From NCBI GenBank assembly GCA_021817825.1, contig JAKAFS010000012.1, positions 1-56,786 of the forward strand: a DNA stretch of 56,786 nucleotides. Reading direction: 5' to 3'. A program made the position numbers and the translations under genes. This document shows, piece after piece, positions 26,202 to 34,755 of the stretch (its first letter is position 1; each line of letters starts with the position of its first letter). The DNA comes from Deltaproteobacteria bacterium. GTDB lineage: Bacteria > Desulfobacterota > Syntrophia > Syntrophales > UBA5619. The notes beneath the pieces were generated by a model. The model was not told the origin of the DNA, did no database searches, and saw nothing but the letters and a program-made list of their open reading frames with translations.

Positions 26202-26819
26202 ATGATGAGAGTCAAGATGGTCACCTTGGGGCTGGTCGCATTGTTTATTCTCTTTCTGGGGCTGCCTGTTTCATCCTTTGCCCATTGCGACGGCCTGGAC
26301 GGCCCGGTGGTTGTGGCTGCGAAGAAGGCTCTGGAGAGTGGAAACGCGAACCCTGTGTTGATCTGGGTCCAGAAAAAGGATGAAGCGGCCATCAAAGAGG
26401 CATTCCAGAAAACATTGGCCGTTCGCAAGCTTGACCCTAAGGCCAAGGAACTCGCCGACATGTACTTCTTCGAGACCCTGGTGCGGGTGCATCGGGCCGG
26501 GGAAGGTGCCCCCTATACGGGCCTGAAACCGGCCGGCCGCGACCTCGGGCCTGCCGTTCCGGCGGGAGACAAGGCGTTGGTGGACGGCAAGCTCCAGCCC
26601 TTGGCGAAGCTTTTGATGAACACCCTGGAAAAGGGGCTGCATGAGCAGTTTGAAAAGGCGATGTCCAAGAAGAAATTCAAAGCGGACGATGTCCAAGCCG
26701 GCCGCGAATACATCGAGGCCTATGTCCCGTACATCCATTATGTGGAGCGTCTCTACGAGGCAGCCAAGACGACCGCCCCCGGTCATTTTCCGGAGGCCGG
26801 AGCCGGGCATGACCATTGA
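26202..26819 (+). CDS. DUF6448 family secreted protein
   Basis: 205 aa. Signal peptide (LGLVALFILFLGLPVSSFA^HC) followed by the family hallmarks CDGLDGPVV, NPVLIWVQKKDEAAIKEAF, LADMYFFETLVRVHRAGEG and PYTGLKPAG. His-rich C-terminus (GHFPEAGAGHDH) and several conserved His/Glu/Cys residues hint at metal or haem-like binding, but no function is known. AAAGGAGA precedes the ATG. It lies between the TetR gene and the redox cluster, and could be co-transcribed with either. Confidence 0.8.
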   Translation: MMRVKMVTLGLVALFILFLGLPVSSFAHCDGLDGPVVVAAKKALESGNANPVLIWVQKKDEAAIKEAFQKTLAVRKLDPKAKELADMYFFETLVRVHRAGEGAPYTGLKPAGRDLGPAVPAGDKALVDGKLQPLAKLLMNTLEKGLHEQFEKAMSKKKFKADDVQAGREYIEAYVPYIHYVERLYEAAKTTAPGHFPEAGAGHDH

Positions 26820-26950
26820 TGTTGTCGGGTCCTGCTTTTTCCCTCGGGCAGGACCCACTCATCGGCCCGTTAATCGGACCGCTGGCGATGTAAGATTTGG
26901 CATGCCAGCCAAAAAAATCAGGATGGTGAAGGCGATAAGGAGGAGGCGGT

Positions 26951-27280
26951 ATGGAGCGGATCAACCTGAAGGAGAAGGAGGCGTTCAAAAAGGAAGGGCG
27001 GGGCATGGCCAATCTGGTGGATGAGCCCTATCTGCTCATCAACCAGGTCTGCCTAGAACCGGGGCAGTCGGTCCCCGAACACCGGGCGAATTCCCACGTG
27101 ACCCTCCAGGTGGTCTTCGGAGAAGGCACCTTTACGGTGGCGGGGGAGTCCATCCAGATGGGGCCGGGGAATCTGTTGCGCGTGCCGCTGGATTCTCCCA
27201 TGAGCATCCGCAACGAATCGGCTGGTCGCATGGCCTTCCTCGTGATCAAGACGCCGCACCCGGATGCCCTGAAACGCTAA
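26951..27280 (+). CDS. Small cupin-domain protein
   Basis: 109 aa single-domain cupin: motif 1 around PGQSVPEHRANSHVTLQVV (His residues for a metal) and motif 2 PGNLLRVPLDSPMSI. Metal-binding is possible, but only part of the usual His set is present. Such cupins are sensors or small enzymes; the substrate is unknown. A long AAGGAGGAGG precedes the ATG. It opens the plus-strand redox cluster and is 84 bases before the flavodiiron gene. Confidence 0.8.
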   Translation: MERINLKEKEAFKKEGRGMANLVDEPYLLINQVCLEPGQSVPEHRANSHVTLQVVFGEGTFTVAGESIQMGPGNLLRVPLDSPMSIRNESAGRMAFLVIKTPHPDALKR

Positions 27281-27364
27281 CGGCGGCAGTCTGCCCCTGT
27301 CCGAGAGCTTGGCAAAAGACGCTCGTGACAAACCCTAGACCAACATGGAAAGGAGGGCTCGCCG

Positions 27365-28555
27365 ATGAAACGGGCGATCAAGAATAATGTCTCCTGGATC
27401 GGGAAGATCGACTGGGAGCTCCGGAAGTTCCACGGAGACGAGTATTCGACCCACCGGGGTTCGACCTACAACTCCTACCTGGTCGAGGAGGAGAAGGTCG
27501 CGGTGATCGACACGGTCTGGCTGCCCTTTGCCAAGGAGTACGTCGGGAACCTCGAAAAGACGATCGACCTGAAGAAGATCAACTACGTCATCGCCAACCA
27601 TGCGGAGATCGACCACAGCGGCGCCCTGCCCGAGTTGATGAGCCGCATCCCTGACGTGCCCATTTACTGCACGGCCAACGGCGTCAAGTCTCTAAAGGGT
27701 CACTATCATCAGGATTGGAACTTCCGGCCTGTGAAAACAGGGGACAGACTCAGCCTGGGCAACAAGGAGTTGATCTTTGTCGAGGCGCCGATGCTTCACT
27801 GGCCGGACAGCATGTTCTGCTACCTCACGGGCGACAGCATCCTTTTTTCCAATGACGCCTTCGGCCAGCACTATGCCTCGGAGCTGCTGTTCAACGATCT
27901 CGTCGATCAAACGGAGCTGATGGCCGAGTGCATCAAATACTACGCCAATATCCTGACCCCCTTCAGCGAGCTGGTGACGAAGAAGATCCAGGAGGTGCTG
28001 GCCTTCAATCTCCCCGTGGACGTCATCTGCACGAGCCACGGTGTCATCTGGCGAGACAACCCCGTGCAGATCGTCCAGCAGTATCTGAGGTGGGCGGATA
28101 GCTATCAGGAAAACCAGATCACCCTTGTTTACGACACCATGTGGAACGGGACGCGGGTCATGGCCGAAAACATCGCCGCCGGACTGTGTGCGGCGGACCC
28201 CGTAGTCACCGTCAAGCTCTTCAATCTGGCCAAGTCGGACCGCAACGACGTGATGACGGAGATCTTCAAATCCAAGGCAATTCTGGTCGGTTCGCCCACG
28301 ATCAACCGCGGGGTGTTGACATCGATCGCGGGACTGCTGGAAGAGATGAAGGGGCTGAAGTTCAAGAACAAGAAGGCGGCGGCCTTCGGCTGCTACGGCT
28401 GGAGCGGCGAGTCGGTCAAGCTGATTCGGGGACAGCTTGATGCGGCTGGGTTCAATGTGGTTGATGAAGGCATAAGGACGATGTGGAATCCCGATGTAAA
28501 AAGCATTGAGGAGTGCATTGAATACGGGAAGAAGATGGCGCAACTTATTGAATAA
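27365..28555 (+). CDS. fprA: FprA-type flavodiiron protein
   Basis: 396 aa. An MBL-like diiron domain with NHAEIDHSG (H-x-E-x-D-H), a further His in MLHWPDSM, Asp in SNDAFGQH and His in CTSHGVIW, followed by a C-terminal flavodoxin domain (LVYDTMWNGTRVMAENIAAG as the FMN loop). A-type flavodiiron proteins reduce O2 to water or NO to N2O in the cytoplasm of anaerobes, drawing electrons from rubredoxin or similar carriers. Context with qNor and hemerythrin favours an NO/O2 detoxification role. GGAAAGGAGG precedes the ATG. Confidence 0.95.
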   Translation: MKRAIKNNVSWIGKIDWELRKFHGDEYSTHRGSTYNSYLVEEEKVAVIDTVWLPFAKEYVGNLEKTIDLKKINYVIANHAEIDHSGALPELMSRIPDVPIYCTANGVKSLKGHYHQDWNFRPVKTGDRLSLGNKELIFVEAPMLHWPDSMFCYLTGDSILFSNDAFGQHYASELLFNDLVDQTELMAECIKYYANILTPFSELVTKKIQEVLAFNLPVDVICTSHGVIWRDNPVQIVQQYLRWADSYQENQITLVYDTMWNGTRVMAENIAAGLCAADPVVTVKLFNLAKSDRNDVMTEIFKSKAILVGSPTINRGVLTSIAGLLEEMKGLKFKNKKAAAFGCYGWSGESVKLIRGQLDAAGFNVVDEGIRTMWNPDVKSIEECIEYGKKMAQLIE

Positions 28556-28740
28556 TGGTGGGTATAAAATCGATATCCGTCAAGAAATCAGACCAGGCTT
28601 GTCGTTCGGTCGAATCTCTTTTTGGCCGAAATCCTTACGGATAACGACCCTCTCTCCCGGAAAGCATGTTTGCGGAAAGCGTTGAAAAACAACCCGCTTG
28701 TTTTACGTCAGGTCTAAGCCTGATGAGAGGAAGAGCCCCT

Positions 28741-29115
28741 GTGATCAAAATAAAGAGAATCTATGATCCTCCTGCCGATAGTGACGGCTTCCGGGTATTG
28801 GTCGACCGATTATGGCCACGGGGTATGAGCAAGGAAAAAGGCGGCATTGATTTGTGGTTGAAGGAGATTGCACCCAGCAATGAACTTAGGAAGTGGTTCA
28901 ACCATGAACCGCAGAAATGGGCTGTGTTTAAGAAAAGGTATTTTGCAGAAATAGAAGTGAGCAAAGGGGCACTGGATCCCCTGGTGAATAAGCTCCAAGC
29001 GGGACAAGTCACCCTTCTTTATGGGGCAAGAGACTTGCGATTCAATAACGCGGTTGCATTAAAGGAATATTTAGAAGACAAAATGGGGGTGCAAAATGGA
29101 ACGGGTATTAATTGA
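28741..29115 (+). CDS. DUF488 family protein
   Basis: 124 aa from a GTG start. KIKRIYDPPADSDGFRVLVD, RLWPRGMSKE, WLKEIAPSNELRKWFNH and LLYGARDLRFNNAVALKEYL are the DUF488 hallmarks. Function unknown; the family is widespread and often near redox genes. An in-frame ATG at 28666 would add 25 residues without similarity, while the GTG at 28741 has GAGAGGAAGAG ahead of it. The last 20 bases overlap the ferredoxin gene, indicating co-translation. Confidence 0.85.
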   Translation: MIKIKRIYDPPADSDGFRVLVDRLWPRGMSKEKGGIDLWLKEIAPSNELRKWFNHEPQKWAVFKKRYFAEIEVSKGALDPLVNKLQAGQVTLLYGARDLRFNNAVALKEYLEDKMGVQNGTGIN

Positions 29116-29281
29116 AGATTCTTGTATCGGCTGCGGGTCATGCGTGGAAATATGTCCAGAGGTCTTTGAACTCGAAGGCGAGTTGGCCGTTGTGAAAGGT
29201 GATGCCGAGCTATCCTTAGACACGAAGATCATAGAAGCCGCCGAGTCCTGCCCTGTGGAAGCGATCATTTACGAAAGTTAA
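29096..29281 (+). CDS. Single-cluster 4Fe-4S ferredoxin
   Basis: 61 aa. CIGCGSCVEICP (C10, C13, C16, plus C20) and a distant SCPVEAI (C52) form one [4Fe-4S] or [3Fe-4S] cluster, as in Desulfovibrio gigas-type ferredoxins, where the extra Cys pair can be a disulfide. It is a small cytoplasmic electron carrier, possibly supplying the flavodiiron protein. Overlaps the DUF488 gene by 20 bases; GGGGGTG precedes the ATG. Confidence 0.93.
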   Translation: MERVLIEDSCIGCGSCVEICPEVFELEGELAVVKGDAELSLDTKIIEAAESCPVEAIIYES

Positions 29282-29321
29282 ATTAAATGAGTTTCTGACG
29301 TCTGCTGGGAAGGAGGAGACC

Positions 29322-31577
29322 ATGGGAAATGTAAAGGCCAGAGCGGTATTGTTATTCCTGCTGGTAATGGCCTTTGGGGTGCTCCTTTTTGGCGGCTACC
29401 TCATCAACCGGGACAAGCCTCCCATCCCCAAGGAGGTGGTGTCGCAAACCGGCCAGTCGGTCTATGCCGGAAAGGACGTTATCGACGGTCAGAACTATTT
29501 TTACAGCCGCGGCGGCCAGCACATCGGAACGATCTGGGGCCACGGCGCATACCTGGCGCCGGACTGGTCAGCGGACTATCTGCACCGCATGGGCCTCTTC
29601 GTCGCGGCAAGACACTTGGGCAAGAGCCCCGAGGAAGCCGCCGCCTTTACCCAAGCCGATCTCGACCGCCTAGACGCGGTCACCCGGGCGCGGCTCACCG
29701 TATTGGCAACGAAAGAGCAGAAAACGAACCGGTACGAGGCGGCGACCGGGAAGCTGATCTTCACCCCCTATCAAACCGAGGCGCACGCCTCCCTGGTCCG
29801 CTATTACACCGACCTGTTCAGGCAGGGGAACTCCCGGATGGGCCTGCAGGCGAAGATCGTCCGGAGCGACGAGGAAGGGCGCCTCGTGGCGAGCTTCTTC
29901 TCATGGCTTGCCTGGGCCGCCGGCACCCAACGCCCGGACAAGCCCTACACCTACACGAGCAACTGGCCTTATGATCCACTGATCGGCAACGGGCCGCTTC
30001 CGAGCGCCCTCATCTGGTCGATCCTGAGCGTCATCCTTCTTATCCTAGGCATTTCCGGCGCCATCTTCCTCTATCAGCGTTACATCCGGGAGGAGGACTA
30101 CCAGGCCCAGCCGATCACCACTCTGGACGAGCCCTCGCCGACGCCGAGCCAGAGGGCGACCCTGGCCTACTTCCTCATTGCCATCGTGCTCTTTGTCATC
30201 CAAGTCGGAATGGGATCCGTGACCGGTCATTATACGGTCGAAGGCACCAGCTTCTATGGCATCCCGATCGGAGACCTCCTCCCCTATGCGGCCGTGCGCA
30301 CCTGGCATCTGCAGCTCGCCGTATTCTTCATCGCCACCTGCTTTCTTGCGGCCGGCCTGTTCATCGGCCCCTACGTCGGCCATGAGCCCAGATATCAGGG
30401 CGTCCTGGTCTGGGCGCTGCTCGTTGCGGTCGTGGTGGTGGTTCTGGGCGCCCTCGGCGGCACCTACGCCTCGATACAGGGGCTCTTTGGCGGTGACGGC
30501 TTCCTGTTCGGGCATCAGGGCTACGAATACATCGAGCTGGGCCGTGTCTGGCAGCTTCTGCTCATTTTAGGCATGATCGTCTGGCTCATCCTGGTCGTGC
30601 GGGCCATCCGGCCCGCCCTCAGCCGCGAGAAGGACGCGGGCGGCATCACCCACCTGCTCCTCTACAGTGCCATCGCCATCCCGGCCTTCTATATGGTCGG
30701 CCTCCTGTACGGCAAGGGAAGCCACCTGTCGAACGCCGAATACTGGCGCTGGTGGGTCGTCCATCTCTGGGTCGAGGGCTTCTTCGAGGTCTTTGCCACG
30801 GTCTTCATGGCCTTCCTGCTGGCACGGATCGGCGTGGTGGGCGCCCGCTTCGCGCTGCGGGCCGTCTACTTCAGCATCTTCCTCTATCTCGGCAGCGGCG
30901 TCATCGGCACCTTCCACCACCTGTACTGGTCAGGCTCCCCGATGCCGATCGTTGCTCTGGGGGCGGTGTTCTCCGCCCTGGAGGTGGTGCCCCTCACCCT
31001 GGTCGGCTTCGAGGCGGTCCACAATCTGCGTGTCGCCGGGGGCAGCGGGCAGAATCCCTACCGCTGGCCGATCTACTTCTTTGTTTCCGTTGCCTTCTGG
31101 AACATGCTGGGCGCAGGCGTTTTCGGCTTCCTGATCAACCCGCCGATCGTGCTCTACTACATCCAGGGCCTCAACACGACGCCCATTCACGCCCACACCG
31201 CCCTTTTCGGCGTCTATGGCCTCCTGGCCATCTCCCTGATGCTTTTTTCGATGCGGCACACGGTGCGCAAGGCTGCCTGGTCCGACAGGCTGCTCAAATG
31301 GAGCTTCTGGGGACTTAACGGCGGTCTGGCCCTCATGACGCTGATCAGCCTTGCGCCGGCGGGTTTCTACCAGTTCTACTTTGCCGTGCGCGACGGCATG
31401 TGGTACGCCCGCAGCCCCGAGATTGCCTCGGGGGAGGTGATCCGCGCGCTGATGAACGCTCGCATCGTTCCCGATATCGTCTTTGCGGCAGGCCAACTGC
31501 TGCTGCTCGTCTTCGTGGGACGGGCCATCTGGCTCAGCCGTTCCCCTGCCGCGGCAAAGGAAAGGAGCAAAAAATGA
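29322..31577 (+). CDS. norZ: Quinol-dependent nitric oxide reductase (qNor)
   Basis: 751 aa, the single-subunit size. An N-terminal helix and a periplasmic cytochrome-c-like extension without CxxCH (residues ~30-225) mark the qNor type, followed by about 12-13 membrane helices of the haem-copper oxidase superfamily. Ligand blocks: RTWHLQLAVFFIAT, HLWVEGFFEVF, FHHLYWSGSP (two His) and ALGAVFSALEVVPL (conserved Glu). These are canonical NO reductase residues, so the NO dismutase (Nod) branch looks unlikely. It reduces 2 NO to N2O using quinol in the inner membrane. AAGGAGGAG precedes the ATG; the stop overlaps the hemerythrin start. Confidence 0.95.
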   Translation: MGNVKARAVLLFLLVMAFGVLLFGGYLINRDKPPIPKEVVSQTGQSVYAGKDVIDGQNYFYSRGGQHIGTIWGHGAYLAPDWSADYLHRMGLFVAARHLGKSPEEAAAFTQADLDRLDAVTRARLTVLATKEQKTNRYEAATGKLIFTPYQTEAHASLVRYYTDLFRQGNSRMGLQAKIVRSDEEGRLVASFFSWLAWAAGTQRPDKPYTYTSNWPYDPLIGNGPLPSALIWSILSVILLILGISGAIFLYQRYIREEDYQAQPITTLDEPSPTPSQRATLAYFLIAIVLFVIQVGMGSVTGHYTVEGTSFYGIPIGDLLPYAAVRTWHLQLAVFFIATCFLAAGLFIGPYVGHEPRYQGVLVWALLVAVVVVVLGALGGTYASIQGLFGGDGFLFGHQGYEYIELGRVWQLLLILGMIVWLILVVRAIRPALSREKDAGGITHLLLYSAIAIPAFYMVGLLYGKGSHLSNAEYWRWWVVHLWVEGFFEVFATVFMAFLLARIGVVGARFALRAVYFSIFLYLGSGVIGTFHHLYWSGSPMPIVALGAVFSALEVVPLTLVGFEAVHNLRVAGGSGQNPYRWPIYFFVSVAFWNMLGAGVFGFLINPPIVLYYIQGLNTTPIHAHTALFGVYGLLAISLMLFSMRHTVRKAAWSDRLLKWSFWGLNGGLALMTLISLAPAGFYQFYFAVRDGMWYARSPEIASGEVIRALMNARIVPDIVFAAGQLLLLVFVGRAIWLSRSPAAAKERSKK

Positions 31578-32131
31578 AAGCGACGGAAGATCTCATTCAA
31601 GAGCACCATGCGGTATTGGTTTCTTTGCAGATCCTGGAGAAGGTCGCGACAGCCATCGGTGCGAAGGAGGCTAAGGCGCCGGGGCATCTGACCGAGCTTC
31701 TTGACTTCTTTAAGGGGTTTGTGGACCGGTGCCACCACGGCAAGGAGGAGGACGTGCTGTTTCCGGAGTTGGAACGGCGGGGTGTGAAGCGCGACGGCGG
31801 TCCCATCGGCGTGATGCTCGCGGAACATGAGGTCGGCCGCGGGCATGTACGCGCCATGACCGAGCGGCTCCAGGCCCTGCAGACCGGCGACGCCGGCGCG
31901 GCTGTCGGGATCGCCGATCAGGCGCGCGCCTACCGCGAGATGCTGGTAGCGCACATCCAGAAGGAGAACAATGTGCTCTTTCCCATGGCCGACCGCCTGA
32001 TCGACGGCGCCGTTGCCGCGCAACTGGCCGAACAGTTTGAGGTGATCGAGCAGGAGCGGGTGGGTGAGGGCAAGCACGAGGCGTATCATGCCATGCTCCA
32101 CGGCTTGATGGCCCATTATGGGATTGCGTGA
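31574..32131 (+). CDS. Hemerythrin-like domain protein
   Basis: 185 aa. A four-helix bundle with the non-haem diiron pattern: EHH (residues ~10-12), CHHGKEEDVLFPEL, EHEVGRGHV and HIQKENNVLFPMAD. Such proteins bind O2 or NO; relatives (YtfE/RIC, DcrH-Hr) repair iron-sulfur clusters or sense NO. The ATG at 31574 overlaps the qNor stop (ATGA), with AAAGGAG ahead of it, so the two are tightly coupled. This is strong context for NO stress. Confidence 0.92.
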   Translation: MKATEDLIQEHHAVLVSLQILEKVATAIGAKEAKAPGHLTELLDFFKGFVDRCHHGKEEDVLFPELERRGVKRDGGPIGVMLAEHEVGRGHVRAMTERLQALQTGDAGAAVGIADQARAYREMLVAHIQKENNVLFPMADRLIDGAVAAQLAEQFEVIEQERVGEGKHEAYHAMLHGLMAHYGIA

Positions 32132-32229
32132 CGCGGTGGTCCATTCGATAACTGTTGTTCGTGGGTGCCCGGCTATGGACTCCAATAACCGGACGATCTT
32201 TAACGTCAACGATAGATAGGAGGAAAATC

Positions 32230-32685
32230 ATGTTCGAGCCGAAGAATATCCTTGTTCCGACAGACTTTTCCAAATTCTCGGACGCGGCCCTGAAGAAGGC
32301 CGCCGACATCGCCGCGCGGTATGGAAGCAGCATCTATCTGCTCCACGTTCTGGGGATGTCGGAGCAGGTTCAGCAGTGCGCCGTCGACTACTGTCTAAGC
32401 GCGGAAATGGTGCAGCAGCTGGAAAAGGAAACGGTCAAGGCGGCCCAGGAGAGATTGAAGAAGGAAGCGGCTGCCATCGTGAAATCGAAGAAGGTCAAAG
32501 TCCTCTTCGATATCAAGAAGGGTTCGCCCGCCGAGACGATCCTGCGGGAAGAAAAGGCGAAGAAGGTAGATCTGATCGTCATTGCCTCCCACGGCAAGTC
32601 CGGGATATTGAAGCAGCTGATCGGCAGCGTGGCCGACAAGGTGGTCAAAGGTGCCAAAAGTCCGGTCGTGGTTGTAAAACCCTGA
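32230..32685 (+). CDS. Universal stress protein (UspA family)
   Basis: 151 aa. Begins NILVPTDFSKFSDAALKKA, with the ATP-binding Usp signature VIASHGKSGILKQLIGSVAD and end SPVVVVKP, so probably the ATP-binding type. The start ATG at 32230 has TAGGAGGAAA ahead; an earlier in-frame start lacks one. It closes the redox cluster and is followed by a likely terminator at 32758. Confidence 0.92.
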   Translation: MFEPKNILVPTDFSKFSDAALKKAADIAARYGSSIYLLHVLGMSEQVQQCAVDYCLSAEMVQQLEKETVKAAQERLKKEAAAIVKSKKVKVLFDIKKGSPAETILREEKAKKVDLIVIASHGKSGILKQLIGSVADKVVKGAKSPVVVVKP

Positions 32686-32757
32686 GAGTGCATTCCTTTG
32701 GAGCTGTGGGGTATTGGGCCTGAGTTTGGCAGCAGACTCTTTTCAGCCGCTTGAAGG

Positions 32758-32797
32758 GGCGCAGACAACGCATCTGCAAAGCATCTGCGCCGCCTTT
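32758..32797 (+). terminator. Candidate terminator after the redox cluster
   Basis: Arms GGCGCAGA (32758-32765) and TCTGCGCC (32784-32791) enclose an 18-base loop that itself holds a GCATCTGC repeat, followed by GCCTTTT. The short T-run makes it a modest Rho-independent terminator. Confidence 0.5.
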
Positions 32798-32819
32798 TGG
32801 ATAGGTTCGAGGGAGTCAT

Positions 32820-34085
32820 GGCAGGCAAGGTCCACGCCGGCCATAGGGCGTGGCCGTCACGTCCCTTGCAGCTTTTCCCTCTCCCCCCTGTCTCCCCCGT
32901 TGGGGGAATTCCCGCCCGCCACCCCATCAGGAGGTAGGCAGGCGGCGCGCCAGGGCATTCCTCTGCTCCAGCCCTGTCACGCCGCCTGCATCTTTCCTTC
33001 CGCACTCGGGCAAGGGCGTCGCCGTCCCTTTCCTCTGCCCCAGGGCGCGGCACCGCCCTTGGCTTTCCCTCGCGCGGTGTTTTATTTCCCGGCCGCATGT
33101 CCTCAGCTTTTCTGTTCACCGTTTGCCGCTTCTTCGTTCCACTGATATGTTCGGTATGCGGCAGGCGTTGCAGTCGCCGGGGTCGCGCCGCGGCGTCGCT
33201 CCCTGCCGGCTTGGTGCGCCGCCTGCCGCTTCCATCTCCCCGGCCCTCCCTGCGGTCGCCGTTGTCCGTCAGGGTCGGGCTGCGCTCCGCTTTGCTCTGC
33301 CCTTCCGGCCGCCTGGCTTCCCGCGCCCATCCGCCCCAAGGGGCTCCCGGTACTGCCTCCGGGCCAGGCCGGACGACCGCTTTGCGGCGACCGGCCCGCC
33401 CCTCCGGCATTTTGTACTTTTCCTATGCCCGGTCCCGGCAGACCTCACTGCGCGACTGCCGGTCCTCGGGCGATGCGGCCGGCTCCGCGACCGCATAAAA
33501 CCCGCGGACGCTCCGCTCGGCCGCTTCTGTTTGGTGCTCCGGGCCGTCGGCAGACAGGCGCTACGCGCTGACTGCCTAGGCCCTTCGGCTTTTTTAAAGT
33601 TCATTGCCCGCTCCCGGCGCGACCTCGCTGCACTCGGACACGTCTGGATCTCGCCCTTTTCTTCCTCCCCGGCTCCGCACCGCAAAACCACGGATGCTGC
33701 ACCTCCTGCGCTATGGTGGCCCGCTAGGCCGCCTGTCACCTCCTTCGTCGGAGACAGGCGGCCGCGGGCGATCAGTTTCTTTTCGGTCGTCGTGACTCGC
33801 CCTCCGCTTTGCTCCGGGCGAGACACGTCTCCCTGATTCGCGCCCTCGCCCTCGAAACCGCTACGCGGATTCCAGGGCGCCGATCGTCCTCTCTCTGCGT
33901 TCGTGTCCGTCCGGTCGGGTGCTCCGAAAGCCAAGGTCAAAAGATAAAACCACCGATCAGCGAGGGTCGTTCCAATAGGGCAGGGTGAAGGCGGTCAGGC
34001 TTCTGCGCATCCCACTGGTATCGGCGTTCCGCCTCTTTCCCCGCTCCCGGCGTTTCCGTAGAGACGCCTCGCAGCGGGGCCTGAT
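32820..34085. repeat. Long GC-rich structured repeat, copy B
   Basis: Second copy, same orientation as 18795-20058 and nearly the same length. It starts GGCAGGCAAGG, shares the 78-nt identical block (32947-33024) and the full series of hairpins. Two stems carry paired changes relative to copy A: 33730/33760 is C-G where A has T-A (19701/19731), and 34053/34064 is T-A where A has A-T (20023/20034). Boundaries are where alignment by eye fades. It lacks transposase, terminal inverted repeats and obvious target-site duplications. Any long frames (for example minus-strand Arg/Gly-rich ones) are out of phase with those in copy A. Confidence 0.85.
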
Positions 34086-34755
34086 AGAAGAGCGAAGAGA
34101 GCGCATCGAGCAAAAATGACCGATGGCGATTAGAATAAGATGAAATATCGTTTGAGAAATCAGTGAAGTGGTGATATATCGCTGACCGGGCATTCGCCGC
34201 GATTTGGGAAGCCTTGAACAGAACCACCGTCCATTTCTATTTGCATGGAAGACCGCTATCGATCCAGGGGGAGGTCTGTGGCCGGTTATGCGAATAGTCC
34301 TTACCGATGCCTTCGGGCCTCACGCCAATACCCTTTCCTTCGAGAAATCGAAACACCGCGATAGAGTGCCGTCCCGGGGCTCCTGGCACCGTTTGCCCAG
34401 GGACGGAAATGACCTTGTCACTGCTTCCACGCTTCCCCTGTATTCATCTTTGCATCGCTCCCCATTCCCTATCCCAGTCAGGCAGCGACAAGAAACCCCT
34501 TTCATCCTGTGGTGACAGGACGCCGAGCGAAGGCGTGATGGTCAAGGGGTTCAAGATGGGGAAGTACCGTTCCTTGCGAAAGCTGAAGTGCCTGCGAAAG
34601 TCCAATGCCGCGATCGTCGCCCGCCACTGCCCCACAGTGGCGCGGATCGACCTTGCCACCTTCGATGTACGCCACAGGAATGATTTTGTCTGCGGGATTG
34701 AAGCGCTGCCCTTGGTAGACCTCGGCAGCGCTATCATCCCGAACCATGACACCAG
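34086..34755. other. Region without a convincing gene
   Basis: About 670 bases. Competing frames cover it on both strands; a minus-strand one from ~34879 to 34502, containing QGQRFNPADKIIPVAYIEGG and VDPRHCGAVAGDD, looks the most protein-like, but it overlaps the 5' part of the next plus-strand gene and has no clear RBS. It may be a decayed gene next to the repeat. Confidence 0.4.

Noticed and set aside
29322..31577. NO dismutase (Nod) instead of NO reductase.
   Set aside because: The haem/FeB His set, the Glu in ALGAVFSALEVVPL and the quinol-side RTWHLQLAVF block all look like canonical qNor.
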